A stretch of 64,000 nucleotides of DNA from Caballeronia sp. SEWSISQ10-4 2. GTDB lineage: Bacteria > Pseudomonadota > Gammaproteobacteria > Burkholderiales > Burkholderiaceae. This document shows, one piece after another, positions 25,943 through 34,849 of this stretch. The notes under the pieces are model-generated. The model was not told the DNA's origin, searched no databases, and saw only the letters and a list, made by a program, of their open reading frames with translations. The stretch's first letter is position 1, and every line of letters begins with the position of its first letter. Where the stretch lies: positions 62,001 to 126,000 of the forward strand of contig NZ_JALPRJ010000020.1 of NCBI RefSeq assembly GCF_030464885.1, in the 5' to 3' direction. A program made the translations under genes and the position numbers.

Positions 25943-27529
25943 CTAACAGCGGCTTGTTATCGGCTCGAAGCGAAACAACGCGACGCATTGGTTGAGCTGT
26001 CGACCCTGATCTTCGAGCGAGTTCGCCGCTGCTGCGGCTTCCTCTACCAGCGCGGCGTTCTGCTGCGTCACTTCGTCCATCTGGGCGATGGCATGGCTGA
26101 CCTGTTCAATGCCCTTGCTCTGTTCGCTCGATGCAGCAGCAATTTCGCCCATGATGTTGGTCACCCGAGCGACGGCTTGAGTTACTTCTGACATGGTGGT
26201 GCCGGCTTCGTTTGCGAGAGTCGCTCCCTCGCGAACCTTATGCACCGATGTGCTGATCAGCTCCTTGATCTCTTTCGCCGCACTGGACGAACGCTGCGCA
26301 AGGCTACGTACTTCGCTTGCGACCACCGCAAAGCCGCGTCCCTGTTCGCCTGCTCGTGCCGCTTCCACGGCGGCGTTAAGCGCCAGAATGTTCGTCTGGA
26401 AAGCGATCGCTTCAATAATGCTCGTGATGTCCGCGATCTTTGTCGAGTTCGCGCTGATATCCCCCATTGTGTCGACAACACGACTGACCACGCCGCTGCC
26501 CTTGAGCGCGACTTCTGATGCGTTCGCGGACAGTGTGCTTGCCTGCTGGGCATTCTCAGCGTTCTGTTTCACGGTCGATGTAAGCTCTTCCATGCTCGAT
26601 GCCGTTTCCTGCAGCGAGGCCGCCTGCTGCTCGGTGCGAGAAGAGAGGTCGGTGTTACCTGTGGCGATCTGACTGGAGCCAGTCGCAATACTGTCTGCAG
26701 CGCTGCGCACGCGCCCGATCAGGTTCACGAGACTCACCTGCATGTCACCCATTGACGCAAGCACGCTTCCGGCGGGGGCGTTCGCGGCGCCCGCGACCGG
26801 ACTGAGATCGCCCGCGGCGACGCGCTGCGTAACGTGCGCGAGATCGCTCGGCTCTGCACCGAGGGCGCGCAACAGACTACGCGTAATGACGACGCCTGCC
26901 AGTATCGCCATCGCGATCGCCGCAAGACATATTGCGATGAGCAAGTTGCGTTGGCTGGAAAAATGTTCCTCGGCATCCTGAACTATTTTCGCTGCGCGCT
27001 GGTGTGTCACGTCCGCGTAGTCGTTGGACGCCTTGATCAGCGACACAAGCAAGGGCCTGCATTTCGTCGTAATTGCCTCGATCGCTGCCTCGCGCTGATT
27101 GCTCAACGCGAGGCGGTTGATATCCAGGGCAATCGGGCGATACAGCGCTTCAATGCGGGGTATTTCCGCGGCCAGGCGACGCGCTTGATCGCTCATGTCG
27201 TGAGCATCTGCGACCATCGCGTTAAATTTTTCCAGGCGGTTCTCGACGCGTTGTTCGGCGTCCAGAACCGCAGCTTTCTCGATGTCCACGTCAGCGGGGG
27301 CGCTAACGAGCACGAGATTGCGAACTGCCATAGCGCGATCATCCACCGCGGTACGGATGGACTCGGCCATCTCTGCGCGCGCGTTGATGCCATTGACGAA
27401 GCTGTAGAAGCGGTCGTTGGCGTCGTTCAGTGACTTAAGCGATATGACCGATACGATCAGCACAACAACGGCAAGCAAGCCGAAAGCGACGGAAAGCTTG
27501 GCCTTCACCGTAAGTCGATTTGAGTTCAT
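25943..27529 (-). CDS. Methyl-accepting chemotaxis protein
   Basis: 528 residues. TM1 is about 11-30, a four-helix-bundle periplasmic domain (31-190) follows, and TM2 is about 192-213 ([20 protein letters not shown]). The HAMP and signalling parts are nearly the same as in the receptor at 9065, with the hairpin [20 protein letters not shown] and [10 protein letters not shown]. It ends at [10 protein letters not shown] and has no WETF-type tether, so its methylation would depend on other receptors. The sensor domain differs from the first receptor, so a different ligand is likely. A run of Ts just after the start (27530-27550) belongs to the leader. Confidence 0.93.
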   Translation of the reverse strand: MNSNRLTVKAKLSVAFGLLAVVVLIVSVISLKSLNDANDRFYSFVNGINARAEMAESIRTAVDDRAMAVRNLVLVSAPADVDIEKAAVLDAEQRVENRLEKFNAMVADAHDMSDQARRLAAEIPRIEALYRPIALDINRLALSNQREAAIEAITTKCRPLLVSLIKASNDYADVTHQRAAKIVQDAEEHFSSQRNLLIAICLAAIAMAILAGVVITRSLLRALGAEPSDLAHVTQRVAAGDLSPVAGAANAPAGSVLASMGDMQVSLVNLIGRVRSAADSIATGSSQIATGNTDLSSRTEQQAASLQETASSMEELTSTVKQNAENAQQASTLSANASEVALKGSGVVSRVVDTMGDISANSTKIADITSIIEAIAFQTNILALNAAVEAARAGEQGRGFAVVASEVRSLAQRSSSAAKEIKELISTSVHKVREGATLANEAGTTMSEVTQAVARVTNIMGEIAAASSEQSKGIEQVSHAIAQMDEVTQQNAALVEEAAAAANSLEDQGRQLNQCVALFRFEPITSRC

Positions 27530-28997
27530 GTTTTCACTCCCAGATATTGTTATTGCGAAGAGCGTGCTTTAAGCGGCTTCCTTATTCGGGATGGGGGCCA
27601 CTGACGACCATATGAAAATGGGGATCGCTGCTATGAGTAACGGCATCACAGCGCAGTTACACAGGGTGGATCTCCCTTGGTCGTACGTCGCAAAGGTTTG
27701 CGTAGGAATTGATTTTTTCTATGAAGTGATTGCAGAATCCAGTGACCCCAGTGCAGTGGCGAAAACGTGCAGAATTGTTGGCAACCGTTACCTAATAGAA
27801 GACATACATTGACCTTTCCGCGATGACAATATGGGGAGTTGGAATTCAGGATTACTTTGAATTTGAACGAACACTTCATCAACGCCCCGGGGAGTTAATA
27901 CCCACCACGGCAATACCCACCACGGCAACTACACATCGTTTTGCGGCTCGCAGCGCGGCGGCGCTCATTGCTACCTGCAGGAGCAATGAAGCAGAAAATT
28001 GGGCGGCAAGATTGCGATCGTTTTCGACTGACGGCCGTGTCGCGTCGCCGGATGGTCGCGTGAGATCGTGCTGATGCAGAAACCTAATTCGCTATGTGGG
28101 CCGGCCTTGTCCATCGGCTCGCGGTTTCGCTCCACGTTTCCTTTCCAAGCCTTATCGCCCTCATGCAGTTACGCTTCACTTCGTTCGCTGTGGGCAACTC
28201 ACGGGAGCACTTGCATCTCCAGGAATACGCCCTTGGCGGGCGCACCACAAAAAAAAGCCGGCGTGTACGCCGGCTTAAAGTTCGGTCGTTCGAGGGGGCC
28301 AACCGAACCTGAGAGAACTACAGCATAAGCAAAAAAACGGCTGAGCAATCCGATAAACAAGACCGGAACTTGCCCGCATTTCATCCATTTTTTCGTCAAG
28401 CCGAATCAAATATTCAAGAATATTGCGGGCACCCACACAGCTGCGTCGACCACTGAAAAGGCCATACCGGTATGGCTTGTCGAGCAGCGCACCGGTGCGA
28501 GTCGTCTATCGGACCCGCTATTGGGTGACGATCGTCGCAGACCGCGACACCACCGGCGCTTAAGTGTCCGCTGCACCTACAAGCCGCTCGTAGGCTGCGG
28601 TCAAGGGTCGAACGACCCATGAAAACCTGTCGAGATAAACCCTCGCCGATTCAATAGCATCGACCCGAAGCATTCAAACGTGTTGTAAGTGGACATCGGG
28701 CGACAATGCATAGCGCTGGCGCGTCGAACTGCGGCAGTCACCCCTTAGTGAGTAGTGGATAAAGATCCAGGCGATGTGGACGGTCGCGTCCATCTCGCTG
28801 CAATATGCGTGACATCTCACTCTGGCCACCGCCGGATTCAACGTCTTCATCGAGCTTTCAGTCGTTCACGTTGTTCCTACATCATAGCGGACCGCCTTAC
28901 TGCAACAGAGTCCAACGGGCTACATGCAGGAGCGGCTCGGCCGCGGGAACATCGTGGCCACCGTCCTGCACGATCGCCGCCGCTTCTTCACCGTGCT
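27530..28997. other. Long intergenic region with a lone terminator and a small tandem duplication
   Basis: Nearly 1.5 kb without a convincing gene between the second receptor and the ProX-like gene. It contains a perfect two-copy 15-base tandem duplication at 27897-27926, a strong minus-strand terminator at 28249-28276 without an obvious gene in front of it, and at 28924-29001 a short plus-strand frame (MQERLGRGNIVATVLHDRRR, then FFTVL) that looks like the end of an unknown protein. The frame at 27591-27812 has no family and is probably random. Confidence 0.45.
28249..28276 (-). terminator. Rho-independent terminator (minus-strand direction)
   Basis: A perfect 9-bp stem, AAGCCGGCG / CGCCGGCTT (28255-28263 and 28268-28276) with loop TGTA, preceded on the plus strand by eight As (28249-28256). 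Read on the minus strand this is a hairpin followed by eight Us. The nearest annotated minus-strand gene ends 720 bases away, so it may serve a small RNA. Confidence 0.85.
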
Positions 28998-30026
28998 TTA
29001 GTGTGCATTACGGGCCGTATCAAGCCAGCCGTCGAACTGCGTTTTGTTCGCGGCCAACCACTGATCCGCAAGTGTCGAGACGACCGTTGTTGCACCGTTG
29101 CCCTTGCTGATCGCAAGTTCCCAGGCTGACCATGTCGCCGATGGAAAACGGACCTGTTCGACGAGCTTTTTGACAACCGGATTGGCGGCGATAAATGCCT
29201 TGTTCGCGACCGCGCCGTAGTTCCAGGATGCCATGGCCATACGGCACGGATTGGCGCCGCCCGCGCATCCTTCGACGCCATTCACGAGCGCCGAGCCCCG
29301 GTTCGGCACGTTCGGCGGTAACGCATCGGTGGGCGTTGGCAGCCACACGACGTCTTTGCCCGGCACAAGCACGTTGGTCGTCCATGACGGACTCCACGCG
29401 TAAAAGAACGCCGGCTTGCCGTCCTTGACGCGAGTCACGACGTCCGCCATCAGCGCCTCGTATTTGCCGCTCACGGGATGCACTGTCTGCCGGAGTCCGA
29501 ATTTGTCCAGCTGGTAGTTGACAACGTCACCGCAGCTCCAGCCGGGATCGCAGCTGATCAGTTGCGCCTTGCTATCGTCGCCGAACAGCGCGGCAATCTT
29601 CGGGTCCTTCATCTGTTCGAGACTGGTGATGTTGTGCGCCAACGCGGTTTTCTTGTCGATCAGATAGCCATTGATGCCACCACCAATGATCTCACCGCCG
29701 CCGACCATTTCCGCCTGGCTCTGGACCACACGGAAATCGGGCTCGCTCTGCGGAAAATTGACGTCGGTCTCCATGTCGACGTCACCCTGCGCGACCGCCT
29801 GAAAGAACAGCACTGTCCCCATCGTGCTCAAATTCACCTCGTAGCCCAGCGACGTGAGTGCCTTCTTCACAATCTGTACCGCGACGTAATTCGCGCCCAG
29901 GCTGTCGGTCTGCGCATAGTGAACCGTCTTGCCCGCGCCCGGGAGCGCCTGCGGGGATGCGGCCATCGCGTGCGTTGCCAGTGCCACGCACGCCGCGACC
30001 GTTGCCACTCGCATCATTGCTTTCAT
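28998..30026 (-). CDS. ProX-like betaine/quaternary-amine ABC transporter substrate-binding protein (orphan paralogue)
   Basis: 342 residues, GGGAGAAGACATTC before the ATG, signal peptide about 1-22 (ending AMA). It is a ProX-type binding protein: GYLIDKKTA, SLEQMKDPKIAALF, CDPGWSCGDVVNYQL, YEALMADVVTRVKDGKPAFF and PGKDVVWLPTP. Of the three Trp that cage the trimethylammonium group in E. coli ProX, two are kept (W163, W211) and the first is Phe91. It is very similar to the ProX of the operon at 41930 but has no permease or ATPase beside it, so it may share that ABC transporter and widen its substrate range. The Lrp-type regulator gene lies 460 bases upstream on the same strand. Confidence 0.9.
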   Translation of the reverse strand: MKAMMRVATVAACVALATHAMAASPQALPGAGKTVHYAQTDSLGANYVAVQIVKKALTSLGYEVNLSTMGTVLFFQAVAQGDVDMETDVNFPQSEPDFRVVQSQAEMVGGGEIIGGGINGYLIDKKTALAHNITSLEQMKDPKIAALFGDDSKAQLISCDPGWSCGDVVNYQLDKFGLRQTVHPVSGKYEALMADVVTRVKDGKPAFFYAWSPSWTTNVLVPGKDVVWLPTPTDALPPNVPNRGSALVNGVEGCAGGANPCRMAMASWNYGAVANKAFIAANPVVKKLVEQVRFPSATWSAWELAISKGNGATTVVSTLADQWLAANKTQFDGWLDTARNAH

Positions 30027-30488
30027 GAATGTCTTCTCCCTATGTGATATTGAGGTTTAGCGGTACTACCGCTGCGGCGACTCATCGAAGTGATGATCGG
30101 TTTTGCCGTCGTGGCGATGCGATACAAGTTACTTGACGCTAAAAAATGCGTCTTCCACTGAAAGGAAGGACGGTGGTGACAAGATGGCCTACCGTTCAAC
30201 GTATGGTGTCGGCCCGGCGGCTTCATCGCGGACAGTGGCGTGAAGATGTGGCGAGAGCGCCGCAAGTGACGCGTCGTGACACGTTGATAGCGACGACCGC
30301 GACGCTGCGCATTGTTGGCTCGGGTGAGCTGGGGGTCATCGGTTTGACGTGCGATCGGGAAGGCGTTCTATTGCGTGTGCGGAGTGAGCATTCGGCGGTT
30401 TCCTGCGAGGGTCGTGGACATCATCGGCGCGGTGAGGATCCGGATGCGCCCGATTGCCATTCTTCTTCCCGACCCCCCGAAGCGTTCT
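30027..30488. promoter_or_regulatory. Leader/promoter region of the orphan proX gene
   Basis: 460 bases without a credible gene between the Lrp-type regulator stop and the proX-like start. Presumed to carry the proX promoter and possible Lrp-type sites. The plus-strand frame at 30146-30538 is Arg-rich and looks random. No motif could be assigned. Confidence 0.35.
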
Positions 30489-30959
30489 TCAATCCCACTG
30501 GGGTACGCTGTCAGGCATGCTTTTCACGACCTTTGTAACGATATAAGTAAAGTAGCGTTCGATTCCGATTTCACCTATCAGCAAGGAGTCAATGAAGCGC
30601 TGGTAGTGATAGATGTCGCGTGACACTACATGCAGTACATAATCCACGCCCCCGTCCGTTGCATAGCACTGCAAAACTTCCGGCGCGGCGCGCATGGCCT
30701 CCTCGAAGCGCCGCATGTCTCGCTCCGTATGCCGCGCCAGCGTCACTTCCACCACGATCCGGCTCGCGTTGGTGGTCCCGACCCAGTCGAGTTCCGCCCG
30801 ATAGCCCTTGATGACGCCGCTCTCCTCGAGCTTGCGCACCCTTTCCCAGGTGGGTGAAATCGACAGGTTCACCTCTTCGGCAAGCTTTGATTTCGTGATG
30901 CGGCCGTCGCGCGCGAGAATACGCAGGATGGCGATGTCGTAGCGGTCGAGCTTGACCAC
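30489..30959 (-). CDS. Lrp/AsnC-family transcriptional regulator
   Basis: 156 residues from a GTG two bases after the stop of the small upstream gene. The N-terminal winged helix-turn-helix is typical (LDRYDIAILRILARDGRITK, LSISPTWERVRKLEESGVI), and the C-terminal RAM/AsnC ligand domain follows (VEVTLARHTERDMRRFEEAM, VLQCYATDGGVDYVLHVVS, FTYIVTKVVK). Family members bind amino acids and usually act locally. It ends the minus-strand arm DUF1185 - dehydrogenase - small protein - Lrp and faces the orphan proX gene downstream, so both are plausible targets. Confidence 0.9.
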   Translation of the reverse strand: MVKLDRYDIAILRILARDGRITKSKLAEEVNLSISPTWERVRKLEESGVIKGYRAELDWVGTTNASRIVVEVTLARHTERDMRRFEEAMRAAPEVLQCYATDGGVDYVLHVVSRDIYHYQRFIDSLLIGEIGIERYFTYIVTKVVKSMPDSVPQWD

Positions 30960-30961
30960 CG

Positions 30962-31144
30962 TCAGACGGCCACCGGGCTATCGCGCTCGATCACGTCATG
31001 CGCGTCAGGCGTCGAGGCCAGCTTTGACAACGCGATCGGGCGCGTGCGATCGTGGCCGCGTTCTTCGCCGCGTTCTTCGCCGCGTTCTTCGCCGCGATCA
31101 TCGCCGATAAGCGGCACGGCTGGCGCAACGAGTGATGCACGCAT
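30962..31144 (-). CDS. 60-residue protein with RGEE repeat, unknown function
   Basis: The ATG at 31144 has a near-perfect ribosome site (GAAGGAG, six bases), 22 bases after the dehydrogenase stop, and the stop is two bases from the Lrp start, so it is placed as a true operon member. The protein is MRASLVAPAVPLIG, then DDRGEERGEERGEERG encoded by a 12-bp tandem repeat, then ALSKLASTPDAHDVIERDSP. The repeat unit is a multiple of three, so copy changes would alter length without breaking the frame. It has no family I know; it might be the shrunken remainder of a longer protein. Confidence 0.5.
   Translation of the reverse strand: MRASLVAPAVPLIGDDRGEERGEERGEERGHDRTRPIALSKLASTPDAHDVIERDSPVAV
31055..31102. 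repeat. Four-copy 12-bp tandem repeat inside a small gene
   Basis: GCCGCGTTCTTC occurs at 31055-31066, 31067-31078 and 31079-31090 exactly, and as GCCGCGATCATC at 31091-31102. On the coding (minus) strand it encodes DDRG followed by three EERG units. Confidence 0.95.
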
Positions 31145-31166
31145 TACTGCTCCTTCGCGAACAACT

Positions 31167-32111
31167 TTAGTAACCGAGCACGAGATCCACGCTGCAAGGC
31201 AAAGCTCCGTTTGCCCGGTAGGCACCAACGTTTGCCGCGATAACGGCTGCTGCGGTCTCGAAATCGGTTGGTGCAGAGATATGGGGAAGCACGCTCACTT
31301 GCGGATGTTGCCACAGGCGCGAATCGGCAGCTAACGGCTCTTCATCGAAGACATCGAGAACCGCATGTGACAGGTGTCCGCTGTCGAGAGCCGCGAGCAG
31401 ATCGTCTGTCACGACGACGGGTCCTCGAGCGAAATTGATGAGGCCCGCACCCGGCTTCATAACGGCAAGGAGGGCGGCATGTAGCAAGCCGTGCGTTTGG
31501 GCCGTCAGCGGCACGAGACAGACGACTATATCGCTCATGCGCAGCATGGTGATAAGCCCATCGTCGTTTGAAAACGTCTGTACGCCGGGCAGCCTTTTTG
31601 CCGAGCGGCTCCAGCCTGCGACCTTGAAGCCGGCTTCTCCGAGGCGAACTGCCGCTGCCGTGCCGAGCGAACCGAGCCCGAGTATTCCGACGGTCAGGGT
31701 CGAAGGCTTGCGATAGGCATGCCGATGCCAGATCCCCTGCCACTGTTGGCGCAAGTAGGCCGGCATGTCGCGCTGCAAATAGTACGTCCATGCAAGCACC
31801 GCTTCAGCCATGGTCCTGGACATTTCGGGGTCGATCATGCGCACGATCGGCGGGCCGTCGGCCGCTAGCCGGGTAACGAGCTGCTCCACTCCTGCCCATA
31901 AGCTTTGCACCCAGACCAGATTGGGCAACGCGGTTACGTTGGCCGGATCGGGATTCGCGACTATCGCGATCTGAACACGCGCGCGCTGTTGCGCACTCAT
32001 TTGGCGAAACAGGACGACGTTCTCGGCAGGCATGGCCGAAGCAAGCGCTGACAGATAGCTTGCTTCGTCATCGCAACGTATGTTGCTGATCAGAGCGATC
32101 GGGTCTGACAT
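31167..32111 (-). CDS. D-isomer-specific 2-hydroxyacid dehydrogenase (GhrA-like)
   Basis: 314 residues; CTGGAG lies six bases before the ATG. It has the NAD(P) fold GILGLGSLG (142-150) and the catalytic triad Arg229 (NFARGP), Glu258 (FDEEPL) and His277 (LPHIS). Length and the segment LVWVQSLWAGVEQLV fit the glyoxylate/hydroxypyruvate reductase A subgroup, which reduces 2-oxo acids to 2-hydroxy acids in the cytoplasm. It is the second gene of the arm that starts with DUF1185, divergent from the betaine catabolic operon. Its substrate there is unknown; a C2 or C4 oxo-acid by-product is possible. Confidence 0.88.
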   Translation of the reverse strand: MSDPIALISNIRCDDEASYLSALASAMPAENVVLFRQMSAQQRARVQIAIVANPDPANVTALPNLVWVQSLWAGVEQLVTRLAADGPPIVRMIDPEMSRTMAEAVLAWTYYLQRDMPAYLRQQWQGIWHRHAYRKPSTLTVGILGLGSLGTAAAVRLGEAGFKVAGWSRSAKRLPGVQTFSNDDGLITMLRMSDIVVCLVPLTAQTHGLLHAALLAVMKPGAGLINFARGPVVVTDDLLAALDSGHLSHAVLDVFDEEPLAADSRLWQHPQVSVLPHISAPTDFETAAAVIAANVGAYRANGALPCSVDLVLGY

Positions 32112-32191
32112 GAAAACTCCAGCGGCAGGCAGGTGAAGTTCGAATTTAGATCAAGCCGGTCCGGGTCACGGCCGCCAGCACGTCGTGCTGG

Positions 32192-32782
32192 TCAAGCGCT
32201 CGATTTTTCGGCCTCCATCTCCGCCATGTCCTGAAAGCGGTCGGCAATGCGCGGATGAGCGCGCCCGCCGTCCGCCGCGCCGATTGCGATCAGGATTTCG
32301 TCGGGGCCGGGAGCATCCGCCACCTGGAACGTTGCCGTGACGAAGTGCGACCGCTTTCCCGTTTCGGACTTATGAATCATTGGCACAGACAGGAGCGCGC
32401 CGGGACCCGAGCGCGTGTTCGTGAAGCTGAGAAATGCGGTGCCGTTGACCGCCTCGCGGAACATGTTGCCAAAGCGAAGCGTGTGGATCAGTGCCGAGCC
32501 GTGCTCGATCTCACCGTTCACACCTACGGTAGCAGCCTTGCCATACGCCTCGACGCAATCGGCGGGCATGATCGCAACGAGCCGGCGTGTCATCTCTGCG
32601 CCCAGCACGGGGGCGAGACGCAGAATCTCCGGTCGGAGGTCTTCCACGAAGCCCAGGCCCGCCCACGGGTTGCGAATGATTGCTGCAACGACCACTGTAG
32701 TGATTGGCCGCTCGGCCTTCCGGCCACCCTCGATAACGGTCTCTTCGATAAACGTCGCGATCTTGCGAATCCCAGTTTCCAT
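32192..32782 (-). CDS. DUF1185 (amino acid synthesis family) protein
   Basis: 196 residues; GGAGTGGGCAA before the ATG. Signatures of the family: IRKIATFIEETVIEGGRKAE, AAIIRNPWAG, the Asp/Glu-rich PADCVEAYGKAATVG, and NGEIEHGSALIHTLRFGN. The family was named from weak similarity to amino-acid biosynthesis proteins and has no confirmed activity; it belongs to a fold with trimeric or hexameric assemblies. It is divergent from the PucR-type activator with 145 bases between, and such proteins often accompany flavin oxygenase and ALDH genes. I infer a helper role in betaine or heterocycle breakdown. Confidence 0.85.
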   Translation of the reverse strand: METGIRKIATFIEETVIEGGRKAERPITTVVVAAIIRNPWAGLGFVEDLRPEILRLAPVLGAEMTRRLVAIMPADCVEAYGKAATVGVNGEIEHGSALIHTLRFGNMFREAVNGTAFLSFTNTRSGPGALLSVPMIHKSETGKRSHFVTATFQVADAPGPDEILIAIGAADGGRAHPRIADRFQDMAEMEAEKSSA

Positions 32783-32927
32783 TTGCCCACTCCATTGGTT
32801 AGCGGTTCGTCCTATACGAATGCTAACGATGGGAATCGGGTGCGTCCTCCGCGTCTTCGGGGGATGATTCTTTTATTTTTTGCTACGGTATGTCGTATAT
32901 TGAAATAAGACTTTTGGATGCTCTGAT
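32783..32927. promoter_or_regulatory. Divergent promoter region, DUF1185 arm versus PucR-type activator
   Basis: 145 bases including an A/T-rich stretch TTCTTTTATTTTTTGCTACGG and TATATTGAAATAAG close to the activator start. TATATT is a possible -10 box. The activator probably binds here or in front of 34850; no clear palindrome is seen. Confidence 0.4.
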
Positions 32928-34757
32928 ATGCCAGATCAATTGTCGCGAATCATGTCGCTTCGTGATGTCGCGAGCCAAATCAACTCGGACGGCGACCTTG
33001 ATACGCTGCTGCGAGACCTTATCCAGGCGGCATGCAGGCACGGCTCCTGGGACCTGGGATCGATCATGACCGTGGACCTGGCGCATGGTTACGCGCTGGT
33101 CACCGCGCGCTACGAGACCAACGCCATGTTGCGCCGCCCGCTGGGAGATCGCTGGGAACTGGCGACCAGTCCAGCGCTTATTGCGCTGCAGCGCTTCGAG
33201 CCCGTGTACATTCGCGACGCGCGCGAGTCCGTTGAATTTCCCGGGTATCGGCTTGAAGCAAATGAGCGTGGCTATTGCACCGTGCTGATCTATCCCATGG
33301 CGAGCGTCGACGTAGAAGGACGGCCCATGGTGTTGGCCGTTACGTCGCGCAAGGTGGTGGACGTGTCGGCGGATGACCTCGCGTTCATGGCGATCATCGT
33401 GCATCTGGGGGCGATAGCGATTGAACGCGCGCATCGTCATCGCGCGCAGCTCGCTGCGGCCGAGCAATTGCGCCGCGTGCTGGGCGCTCAGGGTTCGCTG
33501 TTGCAGGAAGTGCTGGCCGGTGGTTCCACAGAAACGCTCACCGCGATGCTCGGCGATCTTCTTGGTGTGCCAGTGCTCGTTCTGGATTTCTTCGCAAGCA
33601 GCCTGCTTGCATCTGCGTCGCCGGTGCCCGGCGTCCATGATGACGGTACGTGGCGCATCATGCTCGAGGGCGCCACGGGTCGCGAGATTCTTGGCGATGT
33701 CCGGGAGGCTGTAACGACCCGGCGCGCCGAGACGATCACACTGCGCCTTGGCGACAAGCTCTCGCTCTACGCCCGCATAGAATCGCTTATGGTCGACGAT
33801 GAAGCGGTCGGCGCATTGCTGACCTTCGACAAGTCCGACGCGAATGATCTTCAGAAGCTACTCATCGAAAGTGCGAAGTTTGCGTTGAGCGTGCAATTGA
33901 TGCGCAGCGTCATACGCTTTCGCTTCGAGACGCGAACGCTCACCGAATTGTTTTTCGAAATCGTCGAACGCCGCTGGCGCGACGAGCACGATATGCTGCT
34001 GCGCGGCCGGCGCCTCGGACTGTCGCTTGCGGCGCCTATGCGAATGCTCGTGACCGATTTCCCGGATAGTACGAACACGTCCGCCGATCTTTCCGTCGAT
34101 GGCCATCGCGCGGTCGCGCTGCTCGCGGCGCAGCTGCATGTTGCGGTGCACATCGTGACGGTCGGCGGGGCGCTGGTGTGTCTCGTGCCGCAAGAGGAGG
34201 GCGTGGAACTGGACCGGGTCGCGCGATTGGCGCAGCGCGTCTCCGAGACATTGTTCCGCTCGTTCGGCAGTGAACCCATCGTAGTCGTTGGCGACACCTG
34301 TGAAGGTCTCGAAGCGATCGCGAACGAATGGGAGCGCTGCTGGCGCATGATTCGGGTTGCCCGTACATTCGGCAGACGGGGCGCGATGACCGTCCCCGAC
34401 TTTGGACCGTTGCCCATGCTGATCGGAGCCGCCGACTCGGCCGACGTTCGTAGCTTCATCGACGGCGCCATAGGTCGGGTGGTGGAGCACGACAAGAAGC
34501 ATAAGTCGGCTTACCTCGAAACCCTGGCTGCCTATGTTCGCTCAGGCTGCCGCAGTCAGCATTGCGCCGATGCGATGGACCTTCACGTGACGACCCTGCG
34601 GTATCGCCTGTCGAGGATCTCGGACCTGTTTGGCATCCAGGTCGAAACGCCGGAGCAGCGTTTCGCGATCGAGCTTGCGTTGCAACTGCACAGCTTGGTC
34701 GAGAGCAGCATACCGTCCGCGAAGCGCTCAAAGTCGATACCTCGAATGAGAGGTTAA
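32928..34757 (+). CDS. GAF-domain transcriptional activator with PucR/CdaR-type C-terminal helix-turn-helix
   Basis: 609 residues. A GAF domain occupies about 15-170 (TLLRDLIQAACRHGSWDLGS, GYCTVLIYPMASVDVEG), a central region of CdaR GGDEF-like fold follows (about 330-480, WRDEHDMLLRGRRLGLSLAA), and the C-terminus carries the PucR HTH_30 motif ETLAAYVRSGCRSQHCADAM, LHVTTLRYRLSRISDL. Proteins of this kind activate catabolic operons when the GAF domain binds substrate. It directly precedes, on the same strand, the flavin reductase gene that opens the catabolic operon (about 90 bases), making it the probable pathway regulator. Confidence 0.88.
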   Translation: MPDQLSRIMSLRDVASQINSDGDLDTLLRDLIQAACRHGSWDLGSIMTVDLAHGYALVTARYETNAMLRRPLGDRWELATSPALIALQRFEPVYIRDARESVEFPGYRLEANERGYCTVLIYPMASVDVEGRPMVLAVTSRKVVDVSADDLAFMAIIVHLGAIAIERAHRHRAQLAAAEQLRRVLGAQGSLLQEVLAGGSTETLTAMLGDLLGVPVLVLDFFASSLLASASPVPGVHDDGTWRIMLEGATGREILGDVREAVTTRRAETITLRLGDKLSLYARIESLMVDDEAVGALLTFDKSDANDLQKLLIESAKFALSVQLMRSVIRFRFETRTLTELFFEIVERRWRDEHDMLLRGRRLGLSLAAPMRMLVTDFPDSTNTSADLSVDGHRAVALLAAQLHVAVHIVTVGGALVCLVPQEEGVELDRVARLAQRVSETLFRSFGSEPIVVVGDTCEGLEAIANEWERCWRMIRVARTFGRRGAMTVPDFGPLPMLIGAADSADVRSFIDGAIGRVVEHDKKHKSAYLETLAAYVRSGCRSQHCADAMDLHVTTLRYRLSRISDLFGIQVETPEQRFAIELALQLHSLVESSIPSAKRSKSIPRMRG

Positions 34758-34849
34758 TTAGGCTCGGATATCCTTCGATCCAGCGGAAGAAACCCTTTTT
34801 TGCATGGCTTAACTTAGACCTCAACGTAACGACGTTCGAGGTGAAGTAC

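Noticed and set aside
27591-27812. 73-codon plus-strand frame
   Set aside because: No ribosome site or family, and weak coding character.
27897-27926. 15-bp tandem duplication AATACCCACCACGGC
   Set aside because: Two copies only, in non-coding DNA, with no neighbouring structure; probably a simple slippage event.
30146-30538. 130-codon plus-strand frame upstream of proX
   Set aside because: Arg-rich, overlaps the Lrp gene end, no signature.
31055-31102. 12-bp repeats as a CRISPR-like array
   Set aside because: Copies are contiguous with no spacers and lie inside a small reading frame.
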